Part shown: piece after piece, positions 1-7,544 of the stretch
How the letters are laid out: every line of letters starts with the position of its first letter
Position numbering within the stretch: position 1 is the stretch's first letter
Assembly: GCA_022848865.1 (NCBI GenBank)
Contig: JAJISE010000019.1
Location: 1-34,383 of the forward strand
Length of the DNA stretch: 34,383 nucleotides
Direction of reading: 5' to 3'
Source of the DNA: Candidatus Thermoplasmatota archaeon
Lineage (GTDB): Archaea > Thermoplasmatota > Thermoplasmata > RBG-16-68-12 > JAGMCJ01
Made by a program: the position numbers and the translations under genes
Notes under the pieces: generated by a model
The model's database searches: none
Seen by the model: only the letters and a program-made list of their open reading frames with translations
What the model was told of the DNA's origin: nothing

Positions 1-259
1 TCATCTCGTTGTTGCGGGACTCGTTCCTGCGGTCACGGAGATTCGGCTCGGCCACCAGTGGAACTTCGTGGGCTATCCGTGCTTCACTCCCATGCCGGTG
101 CAGGATGCCTTGGCGGATGTTGATTACAAGATGGTCGACGGCTACGACGACACCCCGCCCTTCCATCTGACACACCTAACGGACACGGACATGATGATGG
201 CGGGCGAGGGCTACTGGGTGTGGGTGAACCTGCCGCAGACTTGGTTCGTGTACAACTAG
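1..259 (+). CDS. C-terminal end of a secreted/surface protein (partial)
   Basis: The reading frame is open from base 2 to a TAG at 257-259, so only the last 85 residues of a larger protein are present. The visible part has the pattern HQWNFVGYP, then a GYDD stretch, then a GEGYWVWV block. This resembles the small beta-rich module (W-N-x-V-G-Y-P ... G-x-G-Y-W) found at the C-terminus of many large secreted archaeal proteins, where it probably helps surface attachment or folding. There is no C-terminal membrane helix or sorting motif. A GTG at 68 is in frame but is not a credible start, because the conserved module begins before it. It converges on the FtsZ-like gene with a 15-nt gap. Function of the whole protein cannot be told from this piece. 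Confidence 0.6.
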   Translation, partial: HLVVAGLVPAVTEIRLGHQWNFVGYPCFTPMPVQDALADVDYKMVDGYDDTPPFHLTHLTDTDMMMAGEGYWVWVNLPQTWFVYN

Positions 260-274
260 CGGAGCGGGAGCCAA

Positions 275-1192
275 CTAAAACCCCAGAAGCACCGAGACGC
301 GTATCTTCTCCCCGATGTCCTCCTCCACGCTCCCCCACGTGATGTTCGCGTTGGGAGCCCTGAGAGTGACCTCATGCGCGATCTCATCCACGTCGTCCGG
401 ATCCATGTACTGACTGGAGAGGAACAGGATCGCCTCCTTGGCCCCGCTTAGATCGAAATCGAACCAGGGGGATGTGAACGCGTCCTCGACAGCGACGAAG
501 TTCCTGTGTTGGCCAGTCCCCTCCCCCATGCCTATTCTCATCTCGGCCACGCGCCTCAGAACGGACTTGAGATGGGGAATGTCCCCTCGCGTGAGCACGG
601 ACGCCAGGCTGGTGATGGGCTTGCCAATGAGTCTGCCCACGGCCTCGAATGCCCGCAGGAGGGGGATGTTCGGCGCGAGCTTGAGGAGCTCGTCGTTCGA
701 GAACGTTATCACCACATCCGAGCGGTTCTTGAGGACGCTGAGTCCTTCGTTGGCGACGCCGCGGCGCGCAATCCCCTCCACCGTGAAAGGGAGGCTGACG
801 AGCGATACAGCGAGCGCCTTACAGTGCTTCGCTACCGATGCAACTATGGGCGAAGTCCACGTGCCAGTGTAACCACCCAGGCCGCTGAGGATGAAGACGA
901 CGTCGGAGCCCTCGATCTCCCGCTCGATCGTCTTCTCCACATCCGTATAGAGTTCCCGCCGCCCCCTTTTCTCGGTCTCCGCTATTCCCTTCAGCCCCTC
1001 CCTGCTCACGAAGACCCTTCGCCCTATGCCAATCATCGAGGGATGCGGCTCGTCATTGACAGCGATGGGCTCGAACCCAGGCACGGGCGGGATCTCGTGG
1101 AGCATGTTGCAGCCAGCGCCCCCGCATCCAACGATGGACACGCGGACCCGCTCATGATCACCGGTCTCCCCGAACCTGCTAATCCCTGGCAC
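275..1192 (-). CDS. Divergent FtsZ/tubulin-family protein
   Basis: About 305 residues with the FtsZ order of parts: GTP-binding loop T1 (GCGGAGCN) near the N-terminus, a tubulin-signature-like GLGGYTGT in the middle, an FSNDELL segment, a KSVL...MRIGMGEGTG region, and an ending IRVSVLLGF like the last FtsZ strand. FtsZ polymerises with GTP into the division ring. This copy is degenerate: the G-box GGGTGTG is GGYTGTW, the T3 loop GLGAGG is not recognisable, and the T7 catalytic motif NxDxxD reads RGDIPH, so Asn and the last Asp are lost. It may bind GTP but probably hydrolyses it poorly. The GTG at 1192 is chosen as start because it lies about 28 nt from a TATA-like box at 1217-1224 and the upstream residues look non-coding; GTG at 1141 is an alternative. 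It may be a regulatory FtsZ paralogue; a SepF gene lies at 24976-25359. Confidence 0.8.
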   Translation of the reverse strand: MPGISRFGETGDHERVRVSIVGCGGAGCNMLHEIPPVPGFEPIAVNDEPHPSMIGIGRRVFVSREGLKGIAETEKRGRRELYTDVEKTIEREIEGSDVVFILSGLGGYTGTWTSPIVASVAKHCKALAVSLVSLPFTVEGIARRGVANEGLSVLKNRSDVVITFSNDELLKLAPNIPLLRAFEAVGRLIGKPITSLASVLTRGDIPHLKSVLRRVAEMRIGMGEGTGQHRNFVAVEDAFTSPWFDFDLSGAKEAILFLSSQYMDPDDVDEIAHEVTLRAPNANITWGSVEEDIGEKIRVSVLLGF

Positions 1193-1216
1193 GAGAAAGA
1201 AAAGCCGTTGAAGGAT

Positions 1217-1224
1217 GATAAAAG
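1217..1224 (-). promoter_or_regulatory. TATA-like box for the FtsZ-like gene
   Basis: CTTTTATC on the minus strand, centred about 28 nt before the GTG at 1192. This predicts a leaderless transcript and supports that start over the longer frame opening at 1345. Confidence 0.5.
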
Positions 1225-1351
1225 TTGCGGGAGCCGCCAAAGACATCGACGCTGCAGGACTGTCGGATGATTTCTCATATCGTTTCGACGAGGGTTCAAT
1301 TCCCACCGCGTCAAAACCAACAATTGAACTTTCATCCTCCCCCAATCAACC

Positions 1352-1360
1352 CTTAAATAA
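1352..1360 (+). promoter_or_regulatory. TATA box of the mre11-rad50-nurA-herA operon
   Basis: CTTAAATAA centred 29 nt before the ATG at 1385, the distance expected for a leaderless archaeal mRNA. It supports ATG 1385 over GTG 1373, which lies too close to the box. Confidence 0.65.
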
Positions 1361-1384
1361 CTTCCAGACGTTGTGGTGCTCGAG

Positions 1385-2578
1385 ATGGAGATTGTTGCTA
1401 CTGGTGATGTTCACGAAGGCATGAACTTCGGATACAATGTAGATCCAGAGACGGGAATCTCCGAGCGGGCGATGGACCTGCACAGGAACTTCGCGCGGGC
1501 CGCGAAGTACGCGATCGAGAAGGGAGCAGGCCTCTTCGCGGTCCTCGGGGACCTGTTCGACCGGACGCATGTGAGCCCTGCGTTCAGAGAGCTAGTAAGG
1601 GCGGACGTGATCGAGCCGCTGAGGGACGCCCGGATTCCCGTGTGGATCCTCGCGGGGAACCACGACCAGCCGCGAAGCATGGCGCGAGGGACCTCCATAG
1701 AGGATTTTCGAGGGTATCCCAGCGTCACAGTGTTCAGGAAGCCCGACGTCAGGATCCTTGAGCTCGGATCCGCTCGAGTTGGTTTCCTTGTTCTCCCCTA
1801 TCTGCATCCTGAGCAGATCGTTGAGTGGGTCAAGGAGAAGTTGAACGAGGACATACCGAAGGAACAGAGCTACGAGTTGTCCAGGAGGCTCTGGAAAGAG
1901 TGGATGAGGAAGAGAGCGGAGGAGATGGATGCGGACTACAAGATTCTCTTCGGTCACTATTACGTGGAAGGGGCGAGGATAAGTAGCACGACGTACGTCG
2001 AGATCCTGCCTGATGAGTTCTCCTTCACCCAGGATATGATTCCGCAGGCAGTCGATCTTGCGCTCTTCAGTCACATACACTTGCACCAGGTTATGGAGAA
2101 TACGCCTCCAATCGTCTACACGGGTGCCCCAGAGAGAATAGACTGGGGAGAACGTATGGATGCCAAGGGCTTTGTGTCCGTGAATCCCGAAGAGAGGACG
2201 TGGAGATTCATCGACCTTCCGGTCAGGGACATGGTTGACGTGGAAGTCGACGTCGCGGACAGCGACGACCCGACGAGGGACATCCTCAACAGCCTGCCAA
2301 CCGATGTCAGCGGGAAGATGCTGAGAATGAGAATCTCGGTTGGGGAGGGCACCCGGGAGAGAATCGATGAGAACACGATAGCGGATTTCCTGCGCCCAGC
2401 GTTCACGTACCAGATCAGATGGACCGAGGAGGGTGTGGAGAAAGTGAGCCTGTCCGAGTTCACGTTGGACCCATATAGGCTCTTCAAGGACTTCGTTGAC
2501 CTCAATTACTCTGACCACAAGAAACACGACCCCATTCTCGGAGAGGGGGATCAGATACTCAGGGAGGTGCTGTCCTGA
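1385..2578 (+). CDS. mre11: DNA double-strand break repair nuclease Mre11
   Basis: A 397-residue calcineurin-type phosphoesterase. With Rad50 it forms the complex that binds DNA ends and uses Mn2+-dependent exo/endonuclease activity to start resection. All metal-binding motifs are visible: GDVHEG (Asp8, His10), GDLFDR (about 54-59), AGNHD (about 90-94), FGHYYVEG (about 188) and FSHIHLH (about 228-234). The remaining C-terminal part is the capping and Rad50-binding region. The ATG at 1385 is preferred because the TATA box at 1352-1360 makes it leaderless; a GTG 12 nt earlier is in frame. It is the first gene of the four-gene end-resection operon. Its last codons hold a strong Shine-Dalgarno (GGAGGTG, 2563-2569), and its stop TGA overlaps the proposed rad50 start CTG. 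Confidence 0.96.
   Translation: MEIVATGDVHEGMNFGYNVDPETGISERAMDLHRNFARAAKYAIEKGAGLFAVLGDLFDRTHVSPAFRELVRADVIEPLRDARIPVWILAGNHDQPRSMARGTSIEDFRGYPSVTVFRKPDVRILELGSARVGFLVLPYLHPEQIVEWVKEKLNEDIPKEQSYELSRRLWKEWMRKRAEEMDADYKILFGHYYVEGARISSTTYVEILPDEFSFTQDMIPQAVDLALFSHIHLHQVMENTPPIVYTGAPERIDWGERMDAKGFVSVNPEERTWRFIDLPVRDMVDVEVDVADSDDPTRDILNSLPTDVSGKMLRMRISVGEGTRERIDENTIADFLRPAFTYQIRWTEEGVEKVSLSEFTLDPYRLFKDFVDLNYSDHKKHDPILGEGDQILREVLS
2563..2569 (+). promoter_or_regulatory. Shine-Dalgarno that sets the rad50 start
   Basis: GGAGGTG inside the end of mre11, a near-perfect anti-16S match. With a 5-nt spacer it points to CTG at 2575-2577, in the rad50 frame. No ATG, GTG or TTG occurs in that frame between 2575 and 2688. 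Confidence 0.6.
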
Positions 2579-5001
2579 GGACTCTGGAATACTTCGAGGT
2601 CGAGGAGGTCAAGGAAAAGGCCACCGAGCACGTTGAGAGCGTCGAGGAGACCCCGACATCCGATGGTTTCGTCCTAGAAGAGATCGAGATGAAGGACTTC
2701 ATGCGCTACGTGGGTGGAACCTCGAAGCTGAGGTTCCCGAAGAAGTTCACGGTCATCACCGGGAAGACTGGCTCGGGCAAGACGTCCATTCTTGACGCCG
2801 TGACTTTTTCCCTCTACAAGAGGACGTCGAGGACGGACATCTCGGGCATAGGGATAGCGGACGTGTGCAAACCCGGCGGCCATGTGAGGGTTCGCTTCGC
2901 GCAGGGGGGAGGCCTCTACGACGTCGAGAGAGGCTTCACGCGGAAGGGATCTCCATATCTCAATCTGCATAAGAACGGGTCTCAGATATCCGGGAGCATC
3001 CCGGAACTGGAGAACATAATCCGAGACACGGTCGGCTTGGACTATGACGGTTTCAGGAACTCCACGTTCGTAAGGCAGGAGGAGATGAAGGAGCTGGGTG
3101 CGGAGAGCGATTCCCAGCGTCTCCGGATATTCCAGAAGCTCTTCAGACTGGAGATCTTCGAAAAGGCTCAGGCGCAAGCGAAGACGAGTTACGATGAGAT
3201 CCACCACGATATCAAGATCGGTGAGCGGAACGTTGAGTTCCTGAGAGAGCGTCTCTCGAGAATCCCCGAAGTAGAGAAGGAGGCGGAGATTGTCGAGAAG
3301 GAGGCCAAAGGTCTCGGCAGGAAGCTCGTCGATGTGGAGAAAAGGCTTCTCGTGGACAAGGATAAGCTGAAAGACCTCGAGAGAGAGCACGAGGCGTTCA
3401 TCTCGGCGAAGACCTCCATTGAGGATAAGGAAAGGCGCGTCTCAAACATTCAACGAGAGATAGACAAGGTCAGGAAAGCGGATGGGAAGTCCACCGAGCT
3501 GAGGGAGGAGGTCAAGAGGCTCGAGGACGAGACGAGGGACCATGAGAAGCTCATTGAAGAGAGAACTCAACTGAAGGACATTGGTCACTTGGCAGCGGGT
3601 CTCGAGAAGGAGAGACAAGCGCACAGGAAATCTCTTGGAGATGCTACGAAGGAGTTCAGGCGAGAGAAATCGAAACTCAACGAGAGGCTGAATGTCTCCG
3701 AGGGAAGGATAGCCGCTCTCTCCACAACTGTGGACAAGGACGAGGCGTTCCGACTTCTGCGCACCGAAGGTGCACTTGAGGAGAGGATATCGAGGATAGA
3801 GAAGGAGATAACGTGGCTCACCGGACAAGAGGACATCATCAGCGAGATCCAGGGCGAGAGAGAGGATGCACTGCGGAACATGGAAGATGTGAACAGCAAG
3901 GTCCAGGAAATCAACGAGGACTCCTTTGTCCTCAGTGAAATTGAGAACCAGGTTGGCCAGATGAAGAGGGACCTCAAGTCCCTGGAAGAAAGACACCGGA
4001 AAAGAACAGAGGAAATGGAGACTGCCACGGAGAAGGTGGACAGAGAGCTTGAGAAGCTCAGCTTCGATGACGAGGCGAAGAGCCGATTGAAGATGCTGGA
4101 AAAGACTATCACTGAGATGGGCAGGAAAAAGACCAGACTGAAGGATGTCCGTCGGGAGCTCGACGAGGTCGGAGACATGGGAAAGCTCCTGGAGGACCTG
4201 AAGAAAAGGCTCGGACAGGGCGAGAAAGAAATCAAAGCGCTCAAGAAGAGGCTCAAGAGGCTCACCTCAGACGAGGAGAAGTACCAGAACACGAGGAGGG
4301 GCGTCGAGAGCCTCAAGAAGAGCAAGAGCGAGATCGAAAGGGAAGTGCGAGGCAAGGAAGTCCAGATAGAGAGCCTTCAGAGGAGACTGAGAGAGCTCGA
4401 AGAGGAGAAGAAGCAGATGGAAAAGAAGGTGAGGACGCTCGACGAGGGGCGCTCGAATCTGGAGACGTTCGCCATTCTGAAGGATCAGATCTTCCACAAG
4501 AAAGGCGTGGCCATGTACGCCATCAACCAGCTCTTGCCAGAGCTCGAAATCGAGACCTCGCAGAACCTCGTTGACCTCACGGACGGACGGTTCACGCGTG
4601 TCAGTCTTAAGACCCATGAGGCGAAGAGGGAGTACGGCGTGAGGATCGAAGTGGAGGGCGCCGATGGCAATTGGCACGATGTTGCAGAGTTCAGCGGAGG
4701 GGAGAGAACGCAGATAAACGCCGCTCTCAGGTTCGCGATAGCCAAACAGCTGGCCGGCCTTCCACAGGTCGGCCGCACCTACGGCAGGATGAAGACCCTT
4801 TTCATCGATGAGGGTGACCTCGGATCCCTTGACACGGAATCGAACAGGGACCTGTTCATTCACAAGCTCTTCAAAATGGGAGAGTTCTTCGACAGGGTCG
4901 TCCTGATCACGCATCTTGCGGAGGTGGCGGACAAGTTCCCCGGTAAGATCAGGGTGCACATGACACCGGAGCAGGAGTCGAGGATCGAGGTAGTATCGTA
5001 G
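2575..5001 (+). CDS. rad50: Rad50 ATPase lacking the CxxC zinc hook
   Basis: SMC/Rad50-type ATPase of about 808 residues if it starts at CTG 2575. Rad50 dimerises on DNA and drives Mre11 by ATP binding and hydrolysis. Visible: Walker A GKTGSGKTS (about 63-71), Q-loop FVRQEE (about 165), a Lys/Glu/Arg-rich coiled coil (about 195-650), signature FSGGERTQ (about 706), Walker B TLFIDEGD followed by the D-loop LD (about 742-753), and the H-loop His in LITHL (about 780). The first strand (FVLEEIEMKDF) begins before ATG 2689, so that ATG would cut the ATPase core; the strong SD at 2563-2569 supports the CTG. The 30-odd extra residues are acidic. The protein has one cysteine (Cys98, in the head), so the zinc hook that normally joins two coils is missing. 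nurA starts directly after the stop. Confidence 0.93.
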   Translation: MRTLEYFEVEEVKEKATEHVESVEETPTSDGFVLEEIEMKDFMRYVGGTSKLRFPKKFTVITGKTGSGKTSILDAVTFSLYKRTSRTDISGIGIADVCKPGGHVRVRFAQGGGLYDVERGFTRKGSPYLNLHKNGSQISGSIPELENIIRDTVGLDYDGFRNSTFVRQEEMKELGAESDSQRLRIFQKLFRLEIFEKAQAQAKTSYDEIHHDIKIGERNVEFLRERLSRIPEVEKEAEIVEKEAKGLGRKLVDVEKRLLVDKDKLKDLEREHEAFISAKTSIEDKERRVSNIQREIDKVRKADGKSTELREEVKRLEDETRDHEKLIEERTQLKDIGHLAAGLEKERQAHRKSLGDATKEFRREKSKLNERLNVSEGRIAALSTTVDKDEAFRLLRTEGALEERISRIEKEITWLTGQEDIISEIQGEREDALRNMEDVNSKVQEINEDSFVLSEIENQVGQMKRDLKSLEERHRKRTEEMETATEKVDRELEKLSFDDEAKSRLKMLEKTITEMGRKKTRLKDVRRELDEVGDMGKLLEDLKKRLGQGEKEIKALKKRLKRLTSDEEKYQNTRRGVESLKKSKSEIEREVRGKEVQIESLQRRLRELEEEKKQMEKKVRTLDEGRSNLETFAILKDQIFHKKGVAMYAINQLLPELEIETSQNLVDLTDGRFTRVSLKTHEAKREYGVRIEVEGADGNWHDVAEFSGGERTQINAALRFAIAKQLAGLPQVGRTYGRMKTLFIDEGDLGSLDTESNRDLFIHKLFKMGEFFDRVVLITHLAEVADKFPGKIRVHMTPEQESRIEVVS

Positions 5002-6006
5002 ATGTTATTGGAGGAACTGAGACACCGTATGAGAGAGGTCGCTCTCTATCGCAACAATGGACTGGACGTCATAGAGAGCTGTGAGTTCGTGAACTTCGAT
5101 CGTTCTCGGACAGTGAGAGAAATGGTCGCGGTCGACGGCTCCTACTCCTTCCTGCTGAACATATCGAGCATGTGGCTCGCAATCGTGAGGGTTGGTGGTC
5201 TTGGCTACACCTTCAGGGACGGCGGCTACAGGTTGGTGGACAGCGAGAAACTGGAGGCTCCCATCCTCGTCTCGACGGAAAGGCGCGTGGTCGAGAGGCA
5301 GAGCGACCTCCACGTGCAGCTCTTCGAGTCGACGAGGTTGTCAGGAGACCGTCCGCGGGCGATGATGAACGAGTTCAGGCACCACTTGGAGGGGGAGCTC
5401 ACTCTCCAGATGGCGCGGGAGAGGGAGGGTGCCATCATTGCCGTGGACGGCACGCTTGCGTCATTTCACAAGGAGTCCAATCATCTGCACGAGACCAAGA
5501 CAGAGTGCGAGAGAAGGGGGAACATACTCGTGGGCATCTCCAAGGACTCGAATTCTCACGCCTTCGGCGGGGTGAGGACAGACGAGGAGCTCCTGAACGG
5601 AAAGAACGGGATGGCCTTTGTGAGGGTGCCTACTGGATACGAGGAGAAGCACAGAGGGTTCCTTCACGGCGATGTCTACTTCGCCAGGCTCCACCCTGAT
5701 TCAGTGAAGTGGTTCCGCGTTGACGTTGGCACGTTCAAGGACGACCCGTCCTTCGTCTTCTCGAACCTCGCTCACTATGCGATGTCGGGACTGTGTCCAG
5801 GATATCCCTATCCGCTCCTTGAAGCCCACAGGTTCGCCGTGACGATCAGGCAGTTCAAGGACGTGTACGAGGAGGTTCTGCTCCACTTGGGTATCGAGGA
5901 GGGAATGCCAGTCGAAGAAGTCATTGGCGGACTGACGCACGTGGAGGGAGAGAGGCAGGGAGCTTTCCACGAGTATCTTGACCAAGCAAGCAGGGATTTG
6001 AGATGA
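5002..6006 (+). CDS. nurA: NurA 5'-3' nuclease
   Basis: A 334-residue NurA-domain protein. NurA is a Mn2+-dependent nuclease that docks on the HerA hexamer; together they resect 5' strands to leave 3' overhangs for RadA. Metal-binding Asp residues can be placed in MVAVDGSYS (about residue 46) and IIAVDGTLA (about residue 150), with a conserved acidic stretch HHLEGEL between them and a C-terminal His in LLEAHRFAV. The ATG directly follows the rad50 TAG (positions 4999-5001), and the stop overlaps the herA start as ATGA at 6003-6006, so translation is probably coupled. The gene order mre11-rad50-nurA-herA is common in Euryarchaeota. Confidence 0.93.
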   Translation: MLLEELRHRMREVALYRNNGLDVIESCEFVNFDRSRTVREMVAVDGSYSFLLNISSMWLAIVRVGGLGYTFRDGGYRLVDSEKLEAPILVSTERRVVERQSDLHVQLFESTRLSGDRPRAMMNEFRHHLEGELTLQMAREREGAIIAVDGTLASFHKESNHLHETKTECERRGNILVGISKDSNSHAFGGVRTDEELLNGKNGMAFVRVPTGYEEKHRGFLHGDVYFARLHPDSVKWFRVDVGTFKDDPSFVFSNLAHYAMSGLCPGYPYPLLEAHRFAVTIRQFKDVYEEVLLHLGIEEGMPVEEVIGGLTHVEGERQGAFHEYLDQASRDLR

Positions 6007-7544
6007 GCGAGAAAATCGGCGAGGTCATTTCTGCCTCGGTGCTCGGAGGTCTGGTGGCCAAGCTAAGCCTGGACAATCCGGAGGACCTCCGAATCGGGTA
6101 TCCGGTCGTCGTCGAGGGTCGGACGTACTACTTCTACTGCATGGTCCACGACATCGTGAACCAGTCCGTTGATATCGCGGAGAGGTTGGCGGGGTCGAGG
6201 ATGAGGGATTCCATTGTTCCACTGAGCGAGACACACGAGGGCTTCAGCGGGAGGATATTCTACTCCAAGGCGAACCTGAGGCCGATACAGCTCATACACA
6301 GAGGGACCCACAAGCTGTCGGAGCCTCAGACCATTCCTCCTTACTTCTCGGTCGCGAGGCATGCGAGCCTGAGGGATGTCGAGAAAATCTATCAGAGAAG
6401 CGACTTCTCCGCGCCCCTGGGCTCAATCCGCGGCGTGGAGAGATTCATGGTGCACATCGACTTCAGCAAGCTCACGGAGAAGCCTTTCGGGATCTTCGGG
6501 AGGACCGGGATGGGGAAGAGCGTCCTCAACAAGCTCGTGTGCATCGGCATTCTGTCAAGAGAAGTGGGCAGCGTCCTGATATTCGACATGCACGGCGAGT
6601 ACGGCGTATACTCGAGGACGGACAAGACGGAGGGGTTGAAGTACTACTTCCCAGAGAAAGTGAAGGTGTTCTCGCTGGACCCGAAGAACAAGGAGGCGGT
6701 GCCCTTCATCATCGATCCGGATGAGATAAGACCAGAGGACATCATTGTGGCGTTTCAGGATCTCAATCGCAACATGGTCGATGCGATCTACGAGATCAAC
6801 AGGTCTCGAAAGGAAGACATCGTCTCCGCGATCAGGCGTGCGGACCTCGAGGAGTGGGGGCACAGGGTCCACCCGAGCGTTCTGAGCGCCCTCAAGAGAA
6901 GAATGGGGAGAATGCGGAGGTTCTCATTTGTCAGACGCGGCGGAAAGGATGCCTTCAAGCAGCTCATCTCCCTCATCAGGGAGAGGAGGTCGGTCGTCCT
7001 GGATTTCGGCGAGTACGGAACGGACCAGATGGTGTACCTCTTTGTCGCCAATGTGCTCACGAGGAGGTTGTTCGACATGTACACGGAGAGGAACGAGGAG
7101 TTCCCACGCCTAGTTCTCTTTCTCGAGGAAGCGCACAAGTTCCTGGCTCCTAATATCGCATCCTACACGATCTTCAACAAGCTTGCCAGGGAGACCAGGA
7201 AGTTCAACCTCATACTAGCCCTTGTGGATCAGAGACCTGCGAAGATCGACGATGAGGTCAGAAGCCAGCTGGCCAACAGACTCATCCTGTCGCTGAAGGA
7301 GCCTTCGGATCTCGCCTCGGCCCTTGCGGGCGTCCCCGACAGGTCCGTGTGGGAGAGCATCGTTGCGACGATACCGGCAAGAACGGTTGCGATGGTGGGA
7401 GACGCCATACGCATCCCGACCGTAATCGACATCATGAACTACACCCCGGAGAATGTGAGAGAGAACATCCTCGATGGGGGCAACATGACGAGCGAAGACA
7501 TGGACACAATCGCCCAGAAGGTGGACAAGGTCTTCTCATTCTGA
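6003..7544 (+). CDS. herA: HerA bipolar DNA translocase/helicase
   Basis: A 513-residue FtsK/HerA-family hexameric ATPase that pumps DNA into NurA during end resection. The first about 130 residues form the HAS beta-barrel domain. Walker A is FGRTGMGKSV (about 165-174), Walker B VLFLEEAHKF (about 368-378), and the later segment with DQRPAKIDDEVRSQLANR carries the sensor and arginine-finger region typical of HerA. The start ATG overlaps the nurA stop (ATGA). The 3' end overlaps the convergent radical SAM gene by 9 nt. Full length and no missing motifs. Confidence 0.95.
   Translation: MSEKIGEVISASVLGGLVAKLSLDNPEDLRIGYPVVVEGRTYYFYCMVHDIVNQSVDIAERLAGSRMRDSIVPLSETHEGFSGRIFYSKANLRPIQLIHRGTHKLSEPQTIPPYFSVARHASLRDVEKIYQRSDFSAPLGSIRGVERFMVHIDFSKLTEKPFGIFGRTGMGKSVLNKLVCIGILSREVGSVLIFDMHGEYGVYSRTDKTEGLKYYFPEKVKVFSLDPKNKEAVPFIIDPDEIRPEDIIVAFQDLNRNMVDAIYEINRSRKEDIVSAIRRADLEEWGHRVHPSVLSALKRRMGRMRRFSFVRRGGKDAFKQLISLIRERRSVVLDFGEYGTDQMVYLFVANVLTRRLFDMYTERNEEFPRLVLFLEEAHKFLAPNIASYTIFNKLARETRKFNLILALVDQRPAKIDDEVRSQLANRLILSLKEPSDLASALAGVPDRSVWESIVATIPARTVAMVGDAIRIPTVIDIMNYTPENVRENILDGGNMTSEDMDTIAQKVDKVFSF

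Noticed and set aside
1225-1317. tRNA-like stretch on the plus strand: GGTTCAATTCC (exact B-box) and GCAGGACTGTC (like a tRNA-Asp anticodon arm)
   Set aside because: The anticodon stem has no 3' partner, the T-stem has a mismatch, and the acceptor pairing is weak. At best a decayed remnant; chance is possible.
275-1345. Longer FtsZ-like frame starting at 1345
   Set aside because: Its first 51 residues cross the TATA box that places the start at 1192 and are unlike any FtsZ N-terminus.
1592-2527. 311-codon frame opposite mre11
   Set aside because: Shadow of mre11; no recognisable domain.
2575-2580. Programmed -1 frameshift fusing Mre11 to Rad50
   Set aside because: No slippery heptamer is present, and a strong SD explains separate initiation better.
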